Part shown: positions 36,201-45,079 of the stretch, in pieces
How the letters are laid out: every line of letters starts with the position of its first letter
Position numbering within the stretch: the stretch's first letter is position 1
Assembly (NCBI GenBank): GCA_030704615.1
Contig: CM060732.1
Span: 64,771,053-64,835,052, forward strand
Direction of reading: 5' to 3'
From: Takakia lepidozioides
Taxonomy: Eukaryota; Streptophyta; Takakiopsida; Takakiales; Takakiaceae
DNA: 64,000 nt
Notes under the pieces: model-generated
The model's database searches: none
What the model was told of the DNA's origin: nothing
What the model saw: the letters and a program-made list of their open reading frames with translations, nothing else
Program-made: the position numbers and the translations under genes

Positions 36201-37217
36201 TCAGACCCAAATTCACAATTCCAGACTGTAATACCGGGTTTCCAAGTATGGAATCAGTGGGGCAGCCTGTATGGCACTTGAATGCCAGCAGCCAGGTCTA
36301 GTGGTAGGCAAAGTGCCTCCACCTGAACAAAGGAGGTTACCTCTTTGACAATGTACTAGATATCACACAATAACCCTAGAGCAGAAGGACCAATGGGCCT
36401 GAAGTCTGCATATGATAGTTGTTTAGTGGTCATTGCTGGAAGGTCACTGGAAACTTCCACCCATGACAAATTAGGATGACATTGTGGCTCTGTCGAGGCC
36501 AAGAAGCTCTCAACTCTCAGCCAAGTAGGGATATGGCAACCTACACTAAGCAGTTCTCTAAAGATTACCATCTTCCCACCCCTCCTTTTGACAGCTGGGC
36601 ACCAGTACCAACAATATAAAAGGACAAAATGTGGCGGTAAATAACTCTCGGAAATAGACACGTTGACTAAGTAAAACAATATTTTCTTTGCAGTGATGCA
36701 TATTTTTTGTGTGTTTCCCAAGTAAAATAAAGAAACAACTTCAACATCCTCTCTATAAACACAGCTATTTGGTAGATTAATTTGCAGCACCTCCTCTTGA
36801 GTAGATGATCCCAAGCCTCTCAGACTAGTGAGCCTGACCTAAAGAGGTCCGCCTGCAATAGTCAACCCTCCAGACATCCCTAGACAAGTTTGAAGACTGC
36901 AAATGGAAGGCCCTGAATTCAACCTAATTCCAAGGAAAAAAAGCACTACAGTGCCCAAAAAAGGCATCTGCTTCCCACCCTCTAACGAAATTGTAAGGCT
37001 TGCTTGTGGATTCTCTTGCATGCGAATGAAACCACTGCCTGGACAACCATCTCCAAAGGCTGAACATATTATAGCCACTTACCAAGGCACCCACACCACA
37101 TATGCAGTGCCTCCTCAGTGAGGTCTAGGCAATACAGATATGCAGCAGCCAGAGAGAACCCTTTGCCCCTCCAAATTCAGCTTGCCACCTGTCCATGCAC
37201 ATGGTACTGGTAAAGTG
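33299..37217. other. No recognised gene; downstream flanks of two convergent genes
   Basis: 33,299-34,150 probably includes the 3' UTR of the DUF1223 gene, and the right part the 3' flank of the RING gene. Open frames at 34,877-35,155 and 35,224-35,700 (+) and 36,356-36,814 (-) have no family resemblance I can name. Composition is ordinary. Confidence 0.4.
35224..35700 (+). CDS. Unrecognised 158-residue open frame
   Basis: ATG-initiated frame of 158 residues, the longest in this interval. It has no signal peptide, membrane segment or motif I recognise; the middle is mildly basic (VKKRKAAPTV). Open frames of this length occur by chance in DNA of this composition, so it may be spurious. Confidence 0.15.
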   Translation: MKWNLPRTSTGDPNHSKCNSNSANALIIGWIRHINLHIREPPFPYPTTVRVSEHLLMQVHFPPRCLNMDVHKDVELTKASILDLLTHYSGTIGLANVKKRKAAPTVSEERIRVVTLVPTGGLKDIQYLIVSDACLEGCRAHSTAKRWTPIFLQKLVLP

Positions 37218-38582
37218 CTAGTCCAAATCCTCTTGCCTGGCTTCAAACATGATGTGATCTCCATCGTCATCAGTCCTTTGTGCTCCTGATGACTGATTGG
37301 GAGCCCCTGATGGGGACCCATTTGTAGGAGCCCCTGCACCTGATGCTGAGGTCTCTGCTAGGCCACTTGGTGGGGGTGCTGGAGGAGGGGCAGATGTGCG
37401 GAAAGGCCAGGGAAGATGGAATGAGATTCTCCTCCCAGAGGCCCCACCACTAGGTACTGGAGCTGGTGGGTTGCCTGTCTGTGGAGCACCCGAAATCCCT
37501 GATCCCGGCACAGTTGCAGCTGCGCTGGATCCTGCATCATTACCACTTTCACTCCCTGTTTCACTTGGAAACCTGCCCCCAAACCCTGCTGGACTGCCCC
37601 AATGTGTGAATCCACCGGCAGTGACCCCACCTCCCTCTTCCCCAACCCCACCCATGCCAAAAGTGTGTGTAGGGGGGAAGGGTGGTGCAGGTGGGTTAGA
37701 TTGCTGGGAAGTGCGAGCTTGGTTGTAATCAACGTCATCAGTAGGCATCTCGTACCGACACACGGGGCACGAGTTGTGCTGAGCCAGCCATGGCAGAATA
37801 CAATCTGAATGATACATGTGCTTGCAAGGCATCTGCCGCACATGGGCACCAACCTCAAATTCATCTTTGCAGACAGCACACTGTGCAGCATCAGTCCCCA
37901 AATGTTCTTCAGAAATTTGGATTGTAGGCATTGCTTCAATTGCCGACTTTGATGCCGGAGGTGCACCATACCTGTTGGGGTCATTCTCTGCCAGCTGCTG
38001 GATAAGCTGATCAAGACCTGGCCCTAAAAAATAGTCACCGAAATTCCCCGGCAACCTCCTAGGGATTCCTGTACCATTGTCAAAGAAAACCTCGACGTTT
38101 CCCCCGCCCCCCAAGAAATTTTGCATTTGACCCTGCAGCAAAAGCATGGGATTGAACGCTGTGTTATCGCCACCAGTTGCCCTCGCTCTGGTTCCCTCCC
38201 CACCTGCCTCTGGCTCCCCTTCATTGCCACCTTGTGGCATTTGCTGTAGCACAGCCGACATGGCTTCCAAAACCTGGAGAAATGCTGGGTAGCCCCCTGG
38301 AAAAATCCGATTTCCTCTTTGCCCAGGTTGAACGCGCCGAAAGCCTGCTGGCACACCACCTGTCCCATCGGCCTGGCCTCGGGCATTCCCAGGAGGGTCG
38401 ACATCCCCTGCAGTTGCATTATAAAATGGTGGGGCGGGAGCATTTGGCAACTCCTCACCTGCAGGAACCTCCTCAACAAACCCACCGTTGCATATGGGAC
38501 AGATTATCTCATCTCTCCCCGCTTGTGCGATAGTTCGATTACATTGATAGCACCAGTACGAGGCTCCTCCCACCGACGTCAT
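37218..38582 (-). CDS. RING-H2 E3 ubiquitin ligase with N-terminal zinc ribbon (RING1/RNF126-like)
   Basis: Intronless 454-residue gene. The N-terminus is a zinc ribbon, WCYQCNRTIAQ...ICPICNGGFVEEV (residues ~10-42), as in the plant RING1-like/CIP8/RDUF and animal RNF115/126 families. Residues ~45-230 are Gly/Pro/Gln-rich and disordered, with a conserved FGDYFLGPGLDQLIQQLAEN helix. The C3H2C3 RING-H2 finger follows: CAVCKDEFEVG, CKHMYHSDCILPWL, NSCPVCRYEMPTDD (all eight ligands present). The C-terminal ~170 residues are low-complexity with RRISFHLPWPFR, a tail motif of plant relatives. The ATG at 38,582 precedes the zinc ribbon directly and is the natural start. The protein should transfer ubiquitin from E2 to substrates; the substrate cannot be predicted. 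Confidence 0.93.
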   Translation of the reverse strand: MTSVGGASYWCYQCNRTIAQAGRDEIICPICNGGFVEEVPAGEELPNAPAPPFYNATAGDVDPPGNARGQADGTGGVPAGFRRVQPGQRGNRIFPGGYPAFLQVLEAMSAVLQQMPQGGNEGEPEAGGEGTRARATGGDNTAFNPMLLLQGQMQNFLGGGGNVEVFFDNGTGIPRRLPGNFGDYFLGPGLDQLIQQLAENDPNRYGAPPASKSAIEAMPTIQISEEHLGTDAAQCAVCKDEFEVGAHVRQMPCKHMYHSDCILPWLAQHNSCPVCRYEMPTDDVDYNQARTSQQSNPPAPPFPPTHTFGMGGVGEEGGGVTAGGFTHWGSPAGFGGRFPSETGSESGNDAGSSAAATVPGSGISGAPQTGNPPAPVPSGGASGRRISFHLPWPFRTSAPPPAPPPSGLAETSASGAGAPTNGSPSGAPNQSSGAQRTDDDGDHIMFEARQEDLD

Positions 38583-39444
38583 CTATTCTTCACAAAACGG
38601 CTGGTCACCTCCCTGCTGTGTCAGAGTCTCGTATCAAAGGTAACAATCACACAGGTTGGTGTAACCGACTTCAAACAAACCGATGCGCGTCGCACAGAAG
38701 ATTTGCCACCAAGTTTGCAGAATTAATGTATGATCTAGCCGCTCCCTCCCACTAACCCTCAGAGAAAATCCGAGATCAAAGGATGTGGCAGTTACCAAAT
38801 CAAGTAAACGCTCTCGCAAGTCCTACGACTAAGCTGTGGTTGATGCAGACGAAAACAACCAACGCTGATTAATCACAAGGTGCACTCCAGTAGCAGCACA
38901 TGGTCATGTCGGTTTCACGGCTTTTGCTGAATCCCCATAACCCGCATACCACCGACTTACGATGTGCCACATGCTCCCACCCGTGCCAATCTCTTCCTAT
39001 CACTTCATCCTCGACCTCCTCGCATGCCTATCCTTCTCGGGTATGATTTCGGATCCCCTCCCCCTCCCGTTCCTGCCCTTCTGCACGCACCAACCTCCTC
39101 CGCACTTACGACAAACCAAAAGGCAAGGGATAGCAACAAAAAATACAAAAAAACTGGAGAATTTTCACAGTGCCACAGCAACATGCATCCCCTCACCAGC
39201 CCCGACAGATCCACCACCGCAACGCCAGAGCCAAGCCCTCCCACCACGAAGATCTCGAGAGCTCCTGCGAGGCAGCGATGGCGCTGATGAGGTAACTTAC
39301 GACCTCCTCCCTGCCACCCATGTGCTGCCCCCATCCATGCATCCATGCATCCATTCAGCCCCGTCTCATCCATCCATCCGCCGGGTGGCATCCACAGATT
39401 CGTAATACGTCAAAAAGAGAAAAACAAAAAAAAGTAATAAAGAG
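38583..39444. other. Upstream flank of the RING-H2 gene
   Basis: C-rich, TC-rich stretch (38,960-39,400) with three overlapping CATGCATC units near 39,337-39,352. Short frames on both strands lack resemblance to known proteins. It probably holds the promoter and 5' UTR of the minus-strand RING gene. Confidence 0.4.
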
Positions 39445-40689
39445 TACCATACTTACCTAGCTTATTAGGCACTTATAAAGTTGGAATATTATTAGGCAGG
39501 CCGCAGATTCGTTTATATTATTTAGGCACCTCACCTAGGTATTTTCCAAACATTAGGCATATATTAACCCTGGATTAAACCATGTATTAACCCATGTATT
39601 AACCCTGGATAAATGTTACCTGCTTTTTTGTTATGTCACGCTTATTCAGTTTCGGTGTGAGGCTATGAGAGCCAATTTTACAGAGCCTTTGTTTACAACC
39701 ACAGTTCTTCAAGTGGAAGTAGAAATGACTCTTAGTTGCTGAGAGGTACCAGATTTCTATCTTGATGTTGAGGTGGTGGAGAGCATGAGTCGTTACCTTG
39801 GAAATTTGCACATTGAAAACTCAGATGTACTTGATTTGAATGGGGATGAAGACTTCAGTGATGAGCATATGTAGGATGTTCGAGACTCATTGGAAGGTCC
39901 TTTGGAGGTTGTATGGACCTAGGGAGTTGGCCTATACTTTTTGAACGTTTATGGAGGCATTTGTTTTTTGTTTTCAATAAAATTATATAGAGTAGGATTT
40001 TTTTAGACAATTTAACACTTTAATATTAATTTTCCAACCTTTTACGCATAAATCTTGAAAAATCATAGATTTGCTTAGGCACTCTTTTTTTAATTTAATT
40101 TGTGCCTAATCTGCTATGAACCTATGGTAGGTAATTTCCAAACATTAGGAATTTTTTTTCTTAAACATGTATTACAGTCGACCCTGGATAAATGTTACCT
40201 GCTTTTTTGTTATGTCTCCTTAATGTTATGAAATCTTTGCTTCTTAAAAATTTACACTTGAATATGGCATGACTAGAGTGTTACAAACATGCAATATCGA
40301 GGATGATGATGTTCCTGACCTTAACATTCTCTCACATTCAAAAGATTCCAATGCGATAGGTGATGAGACTTATGAGGATGTAGTTGGATCGATGGAGGGC
40401 CTTTTTGAAGTTGTGTACATGAAATTTTAAATAGTAAGCATTTTTGCCATTTTTGGCTTTAAATAATACAATTTAAGCATTTTTCCACATATTTGGATAT
40501 TTTGGTATTTTTTTCATAATTTTCGAGCAATTAGGCACTTCTCAGGAATTTTTTTCGAAGTCTTAGGCAGATTTTCCAAAAATGTTCTAAATTTAATTAG
40601 AATTTTAATTAATTTAAATTTAATTTAAATTAAAAAAATTAAATGTCATTTGAATTAATTATTGCCTAATAAGCTAGAAAAGTACGGTA
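39445..40689. mobile_element. TA-flanked TIR element (~1.24 kb, non-autonomous)
   Basis: Left end TA|CCATACTTACCTAGCTTATT-AGGCA, right end in reverse TA|CCGTACTTTTCTAGCTTATT-AGGCA: about 25 bp, three mismatches, with a TA dinucleotide outside each end as expected for a TA target duplication. Subterminal TTAGGCA words recur. The inside is AT-rich and contains a 36-bp direct repeat (CCTGGATAAATGTTACCTGC TTTTTTGTTATG) at 39,603 and 40,182 and two diverged acidic frame ends (SDVLDLNGDEDFSDEHM*; DDDVPDLNILSHSKD...). The superfamily is not determined. Confidence 0.75.
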
Positions 40690-41646
40690 TCATCGGTGGT
40701 GTTTGTTTTAAAAAAAATTAAATTGTTTTATTACAGTGGATCAACCTGGCTCAACTTTCATGGATAAGTATGTAAACAATCATTTCCACCCCATGACATC
40801 TCTCAAAATAGAATAGAAGCCATGGTCATCATCCCATGGCCTACATGCGATGATGCATGGCTGATGCAGGGTGCGAGACAGTCCTTGTGGGCCAGCCGCC
40901 ATGGCTGCCGCCCACGAAAGAGAGAGCGCGATCTCTGACCCACCAGCTGTGCAGCGCTGTGGCCGCAACGTACGAGACGATAAAGATAGTTACGAGGGAA
41001 GACAATTGTGTAGAGCAGAACGCAGAAATTCAAAAGCTGCTTGGTTATTCGTGAAAGAAAGTTCGGATTCCTACACAAGAGGGGAAGGAAGTGAGGCTTT
41101 TTAGATCGACGTCCACAGCGATGACGTATAGCTTGCCTTTGTAGTTGAGGTGTTGGAGTGTATGATTATGGGGCGGGGGATTGATCGATTGAGCTTGTTG
41201 TCGTTGGAGATGGTTCACCCGTGGCAATTTAGGTGGCGTTTTGGGTGACGGCAACTCATGATAGGTATGCATCAAACCTTTCTGTCTCTCGTCATGTCTC
41301 GCATCCAGGAGCTTGGATCTCTGGTGCATGCTGAACCTTGGGTGATGAGCTTCTGGATCAAGTGAGGAGAAGTCTATGTGTTTGAAATCTGGGAAGTTTA
41401 ACGACAGAAAGCAGGAAATGTTGATTGTCGAATGACAGACCTAAATTGTTAGCTGTTACATGCGACCATTTTCTATGATTAAGATTGAAATCTTGACAAC
41501 ACGGTATTTGAGGAGAGTGTGAAAGCTATGGTAGAATGCTCTGACTCTGGGTTTTAAATTCTCGGGGTTTATGGTTTGTTGTCTCTAATGGCGATAGTTC
41601 TCAGGATTTGATCTGAAGAGATGGAGAAGGAGCGCATGCATTAAGC
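40690..41646. other. No recognised gene
   Basis: GC-richer stretch at 40,850-40,990 with short frames on both strands, none resembling a family. A 5' exon of the open frame at 41,647 could be hidden here. Confidence 0.35.
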
Positions 41647-42051
41647 ATGGCACGCGCGGGGTCATGCTTGCCTTGCGCCGCCTCTACCCAGGCATGTTCT
41701 GGAGGTGCCCTCACAAGCCTCCCCGAGGCTACGCCGCTTGCCTGTATACTGAAAACTTCACGAATGTGTTGGCTGTACACTTCGTACTATCTGCATTATG
41801 CAAAACGCATTGGATTGCGGTTTGTTTCAAACAGTTTCAAGCCAGTTGCGGGGCAGTGGAAACCAGTGGAGGCAAACGGGGTTGACGCACAGGGGGTCGG
41901 CTATGTGGAGGTGGAGCGCAATGAGTGGCCACGTTCATTCGGGGTCAGATTCACCAAGGGAATTGCAAGCACGGTGCACCTTATTGGCTGTGTGGGCAAT
42001 GACATGACCATCGAGTACTCGAATGGTGTGTTGGGAAATCCAGTCTGCTGA
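41647..42051 (+). CDS. Hypothetical protein or exon, family not recognised
   Basis: 134-codon frame starting at ATG in GCATGGC context. The C-terminal half looks like real protein rather than noise: FVSNSFKPVAGQWKPVEAN, GVDAQGVGYVEVERNEWP and GVRFTKGIASTVHLIGC alternate hydrophobic and polar residues like a beta-rich domain. The first 60 residues are less regular and may be read-through from intron sequence. I could not name the family. Confidence 0.35.
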   Translation: MARAGSCLPCAASTQACSGGALTSLPEATPLACILKTSRMCWLYTSYYLHYAKRIGLRFVSNSFKPVAGQWKPVEANGVDAQGVGYVEVERNEWPRSFGVRFTKGIASTVHLIGCVGNDMTIEYSNGVLGNPVC

Positions 42052-42688
42052 AAGTACTAGTAGGCTGGACCTCTTGGCAGTTCGTTACCTCAATTTGGAA
42101 GAGAGTCCTGAGTCCCTTTGCCTGATGACAGCGTCAGAACATTTGCTTCATGAATAGGACTTATAATTAAAAGAATGATGTCTCAGGTGCAGCTGCCAGT
42201 GATCTATTTTTTCCCACTCTAGGACCCTTGATGAAATTGGCTACTGCCAAATCTCATGCTCTTTGTAGTTCTTGCATGCAGGTCGGGTAAAGACCAAAGA
42301 CACTTTCCAGCAAGGAAAGTGCTTCTCAGATCCTTTACAGTGGTGGGGCAACAGGTCTGATGAGGTGAGGCTATCTTCACTTTGGATCTGAAAGAGTTTG
42401 TTGAGGAGGGCTCCTGACTACAGTCGACATGATGTTTTCATGGACTGGACTGTATCTCCAGTCCTTAGATCAGGACATTTTTTCTTGCCATCATGAAAAC
42501 AGAGCAAGTGCCCTCCTAACTCTTACTATCAGTAAGCTGTTTGAAAGAAGGTTGTTGTTCTCTGTAATTTGAAACTGGTTGTATAGGCATGGTATATATG
42601 AGGTGCGGGTGGAGCTATGGCTGCTGAGTAGTGGTTCTAACAGAAGAGTCCAAGATCACGAGCCGAGTGCACAAACCCATCCCTCCGG

Positions 42689-44758
42689 ATGAAGGCTTGG
42701 CGGAAAGCCGCACTATGTGCCAGAGGTCAAGCACAATCTGTTGAGGAAGTCGACAATAACTCTTGTGGGGATGTGAGGACAATATGTAAGGCAGGGCAAC
42801 TGAAACAGGCACTGCTTATTTTGAATAATCAAGGCATCTTGGCAGACTCCAATACATATGTTTGTCTCTTGCGGGAGTGCATCAAAAGTGAAAATCTTGA
42901 AATGGGAAGGGAGGTGCATGCCAACATTGTCCAAAATGGATTCAAGCCAAACATCTTTCTCCTCAACACCCTTGTCCACATGTATGCCAAGTGTGGTAGC
43001 GTGGTGGATGCACGTCTAGTGTTTGACAAAATGGCTGAACGAGATGTGTTTACCTGGACTATGATGATGGCAGGATATTCTCAGTGTGGATGTGGTAGGG
43101 AGGCTTTAGCGATCTATGAGCAAATGATTCAGGAAGGGTTCATCCCCAACAATGTCACGTTCATTTGCGTTCTCAAGGCCTGTGCCAGCCTAGGTGCCCT
43201 GGAAAAGGGAAAAGAGGTACATGCTAGCATCATCAAATCTGGAATTGCATCAGATATCATTCTGGAGACTGCCCTTGTTACCATGTATACCAAATGCGGG
43301 AGCATAAGGGAAGCATGTCAAGTGTTCAACAACATGGCTCAAAGAAATGTGGTTTCATGGAGTGCAATGATTGCAGGATATGCTCAGCTTGGGTGTGGCA
43401 GGGAGGCTTTGGAGATCTATCAGCAAATGATAAGGCAAGGAGTGACTCCTAACAAGGTCACGTTCATCTGCGTCCTCAATGCGTGTGCTAGCCTGGCAGT
43501 CCTGAAAAAGGGCAAAGAGGTTCATTCTGTCATCCTCAAAGCTGGAATCCCGACCGATATCATTCTCGAGACTGCCCTTGTTGACATGTATGCCAAATGT
43601 GGGAGCATGAAGGATGCATTTGAAGTGTTCAATAATATGGTCCAACGAAATGTGGTCTCATGGAGTGCGATGATAGCAGGATATGGTCGCGATGGGTGTG
43701 GTGGGGAAGCTTGGAAATTGTATGAGCAAATGGTCCAGGAAGGGGTGATGCCTAATGAAGTCACGTTCATTTGTGTTCTCAATGTGTGTGCTAGTCTGGC
43801 AGATCTTGAAAAGGGCAAAGCAGTTCATGCTGATATTGTCAAAGCTGGAATTGCATCGTATATAGATTTGGAGAACACCCTTGTCGACATGTATGCGAAA
43901 TGCGGGAGCTTGAAAGATGCACGCCAAGTCTTTGACGCTATGTCTCACCGAAATGTGGCCTCATGGAATGCGATGATGGGAGGATATGGTCAACATGGGT
44001 GTGGTGTTGAGGCTTTTGAGATGTATGATCATATGATACAGGAAGGGGTGACACCAAACAAGGTCACCTTTATTTGCATTCTCAATGCATGCGCCAGCCT
44101 GTCGGCCTTGGAAAAGGGCAAAGAGTTCCATGCTGACATAATCAAAGCTGGAATTGAGCAAGATATTGTCCTCAGGACTGCTCTTGTCGTTATGTATGCC
44201 AAATGCGGGAACATGAGTGATGCACGTCAAGTGTTTGATGCAATAGCTCAACAAGATGTCGTATCGTGGAGTGCGATGATTGCAGGGTACGCTCAGCATG
44301 GGTGCGGTAGGGACGCCCTGCAACTATTCAACCAAATGCAACAGGAAGGTTGGAAACCTGATAGAATCACCTTTATGAGTGTTCTCTCTGCCTGTAGCCA
44401 TGTGGGCCTGGTGGAGGAAGGCCTCCACTACTTTGACTTGATGATACGAGATCATGGCCTCACTCCTACAGTGGAGCATTTTGGATGCATAGTGGATCTT
44501 CTTGGTCGTGCAGGGCGATTGGATGAGGCAGAGGATTTTATTAATAAAATGCCAGTGGAACCAGGTGCTGCAGTGTGGAGGGCTTTGCTTGGTGCCTGCA
44601 GAGTTTATGGCAATCTGGAGGTAGCAGAACGTGTGGCAGATTGCCATTTCAATTGGGATCCACAGAAAGCTGCAACTTATGTGCTGCTATCTGACAGTGG
44701 CAGATGCGACTATACAGGTATGATGCAGGACAAAGGTGTCATGAAGGAACCTGGATGA
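42689..44758 (+). CDS. PLS-class pentatricopeptide repeat protein, E-domain truncated, no DYW
   Basis: Intronless, 689 residues. After a ~60-residue start (DVRTICKAGQLKQALLIL, typical of fern/lycophyte PPR proteins) come five near-identical 101-residue PLS triplets; MYAKCGS occurs at 42,980, 43,283, 43,586, 43,889 and 44,192, exactly 303 bases apart. A terminal block follows (FMSVLSACSHVGLVEEGLHY, VDLLGRAGRLDEAEDFI) and a shortened E motif (AAVWRALLGACRVYGNLEVA ... GVMKEPG stop). Normal relatives continue CSWIEV into E+ and DYW; here a TGA follows the Gly. Roughly 13 residues also appear missing after YVLLSD. Such proteins bind organellar RNA, usually for C-to-U editing; without DYW it would need a partner, or it is decaying. 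A transit peptide is not obvious. Confidence 0.88.
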   Translation: MKAWRKAALCARGQAQSVEEVDNNSCGDVRTICKAGQLKQALLILNNQGILADSNTYVCLLRECIKSENLEMGREVHANIVQNGFKPNIFLLNTLVHMYAKCGSVVDARLVFDKMAERDVFTWTMMMAGYSQCGCGREALAIYEQMIQEGFIPNNVTFICVLKACASLGALEKGKEVHASIIKSGIASDIILETALVTMYTKCGSIREACQVFNNMAQRNVVSWSAMIAGYAQLGCGREALEIYQQMIRQGVTPNKVTFICVLNACASLAVLKKGKEVHSVILKAGIPTDIILETALVDMYAKCGSMKDAFEVFNNMVQRNVVSWSAMIAGYGRDGCGGEAWKLYEQMVQEGVMPNEVTFICVLNVCASLADLEKGKAVHADIVKAGIASYIDLENTLVDMYAKCGSLKDARQVFDAMSHRNVASWNAMMGGYGQHGCGVEAFEMYDHMIQEGVTPNKVTFICILNACASLSALEKGKEFHADIIKAGIEQDIVLRTALVVMYAKCGNMSDARQVFDAIAQQDVVSWSAMIAGYAQHGCGRDALQLFNQMQQEGWKPDRITFMSVLSACSHVGLVEEGLHYFDLMIRDHGLTPTVEHFGCIVDLLGRAGRLDEAEDFINKMPVEPGAAVWRALLGACRVYGNLEVAERVADCHFNWDPQKAATYVLLSDSGRCDYTGMMQDKGVMKEPG

Positions 44759-45079
44759 ATGCTGCTAGAAGCATGGAGCCTTCAAGACACACAGTGATCA
44801 GGCGTATTGGTACTCGCATTATGAAGGTAGGTGCTGCATGAGATACAAGGAGAAAGTATGACTTTCTTGAAGGTAGCCCATCCTCATACTCTTCTGGTAC
44901 AGCAAGTGCTGAACTACAGAGTTCCGCTGCGATCTGGCCTTGGTATGACCAGATGACATTTGTGGTCAGATCACATGAACATTGCCTGCCTTCATCTGCT
45001 ACTGTCTGGTGCCAATCAAATGAGGTGCATTTCTCATGTGGCCATGCTGACCTTACCTCAAGACAATGCCAGAGAAAGA

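Noticed and set aside
36839-37121. Overlapping frames on both strands near the RING gene end
   Set aside because: They fall in the probable 3' UTR; no motif and no agreement with splice sites.
37297-37728. Gly/Pro-rich plus-strand frame of 143 codons
   Set aside because: Shadow of the RING-H2 gene's low-complexity C-terminus on the other strand.
39337-39356. CATGCATC repeats as RY seed-specific elements
   Set aside because: Three overlapping short units in a simple TC/CA-rich tract; too common to claim regulatory function.
43355-44323. Several minus-strand frames of ~96-120 codons
   Set aside because: Antisense shadows of the repeated PPR units; their regular recurrence follows the 303-base period.
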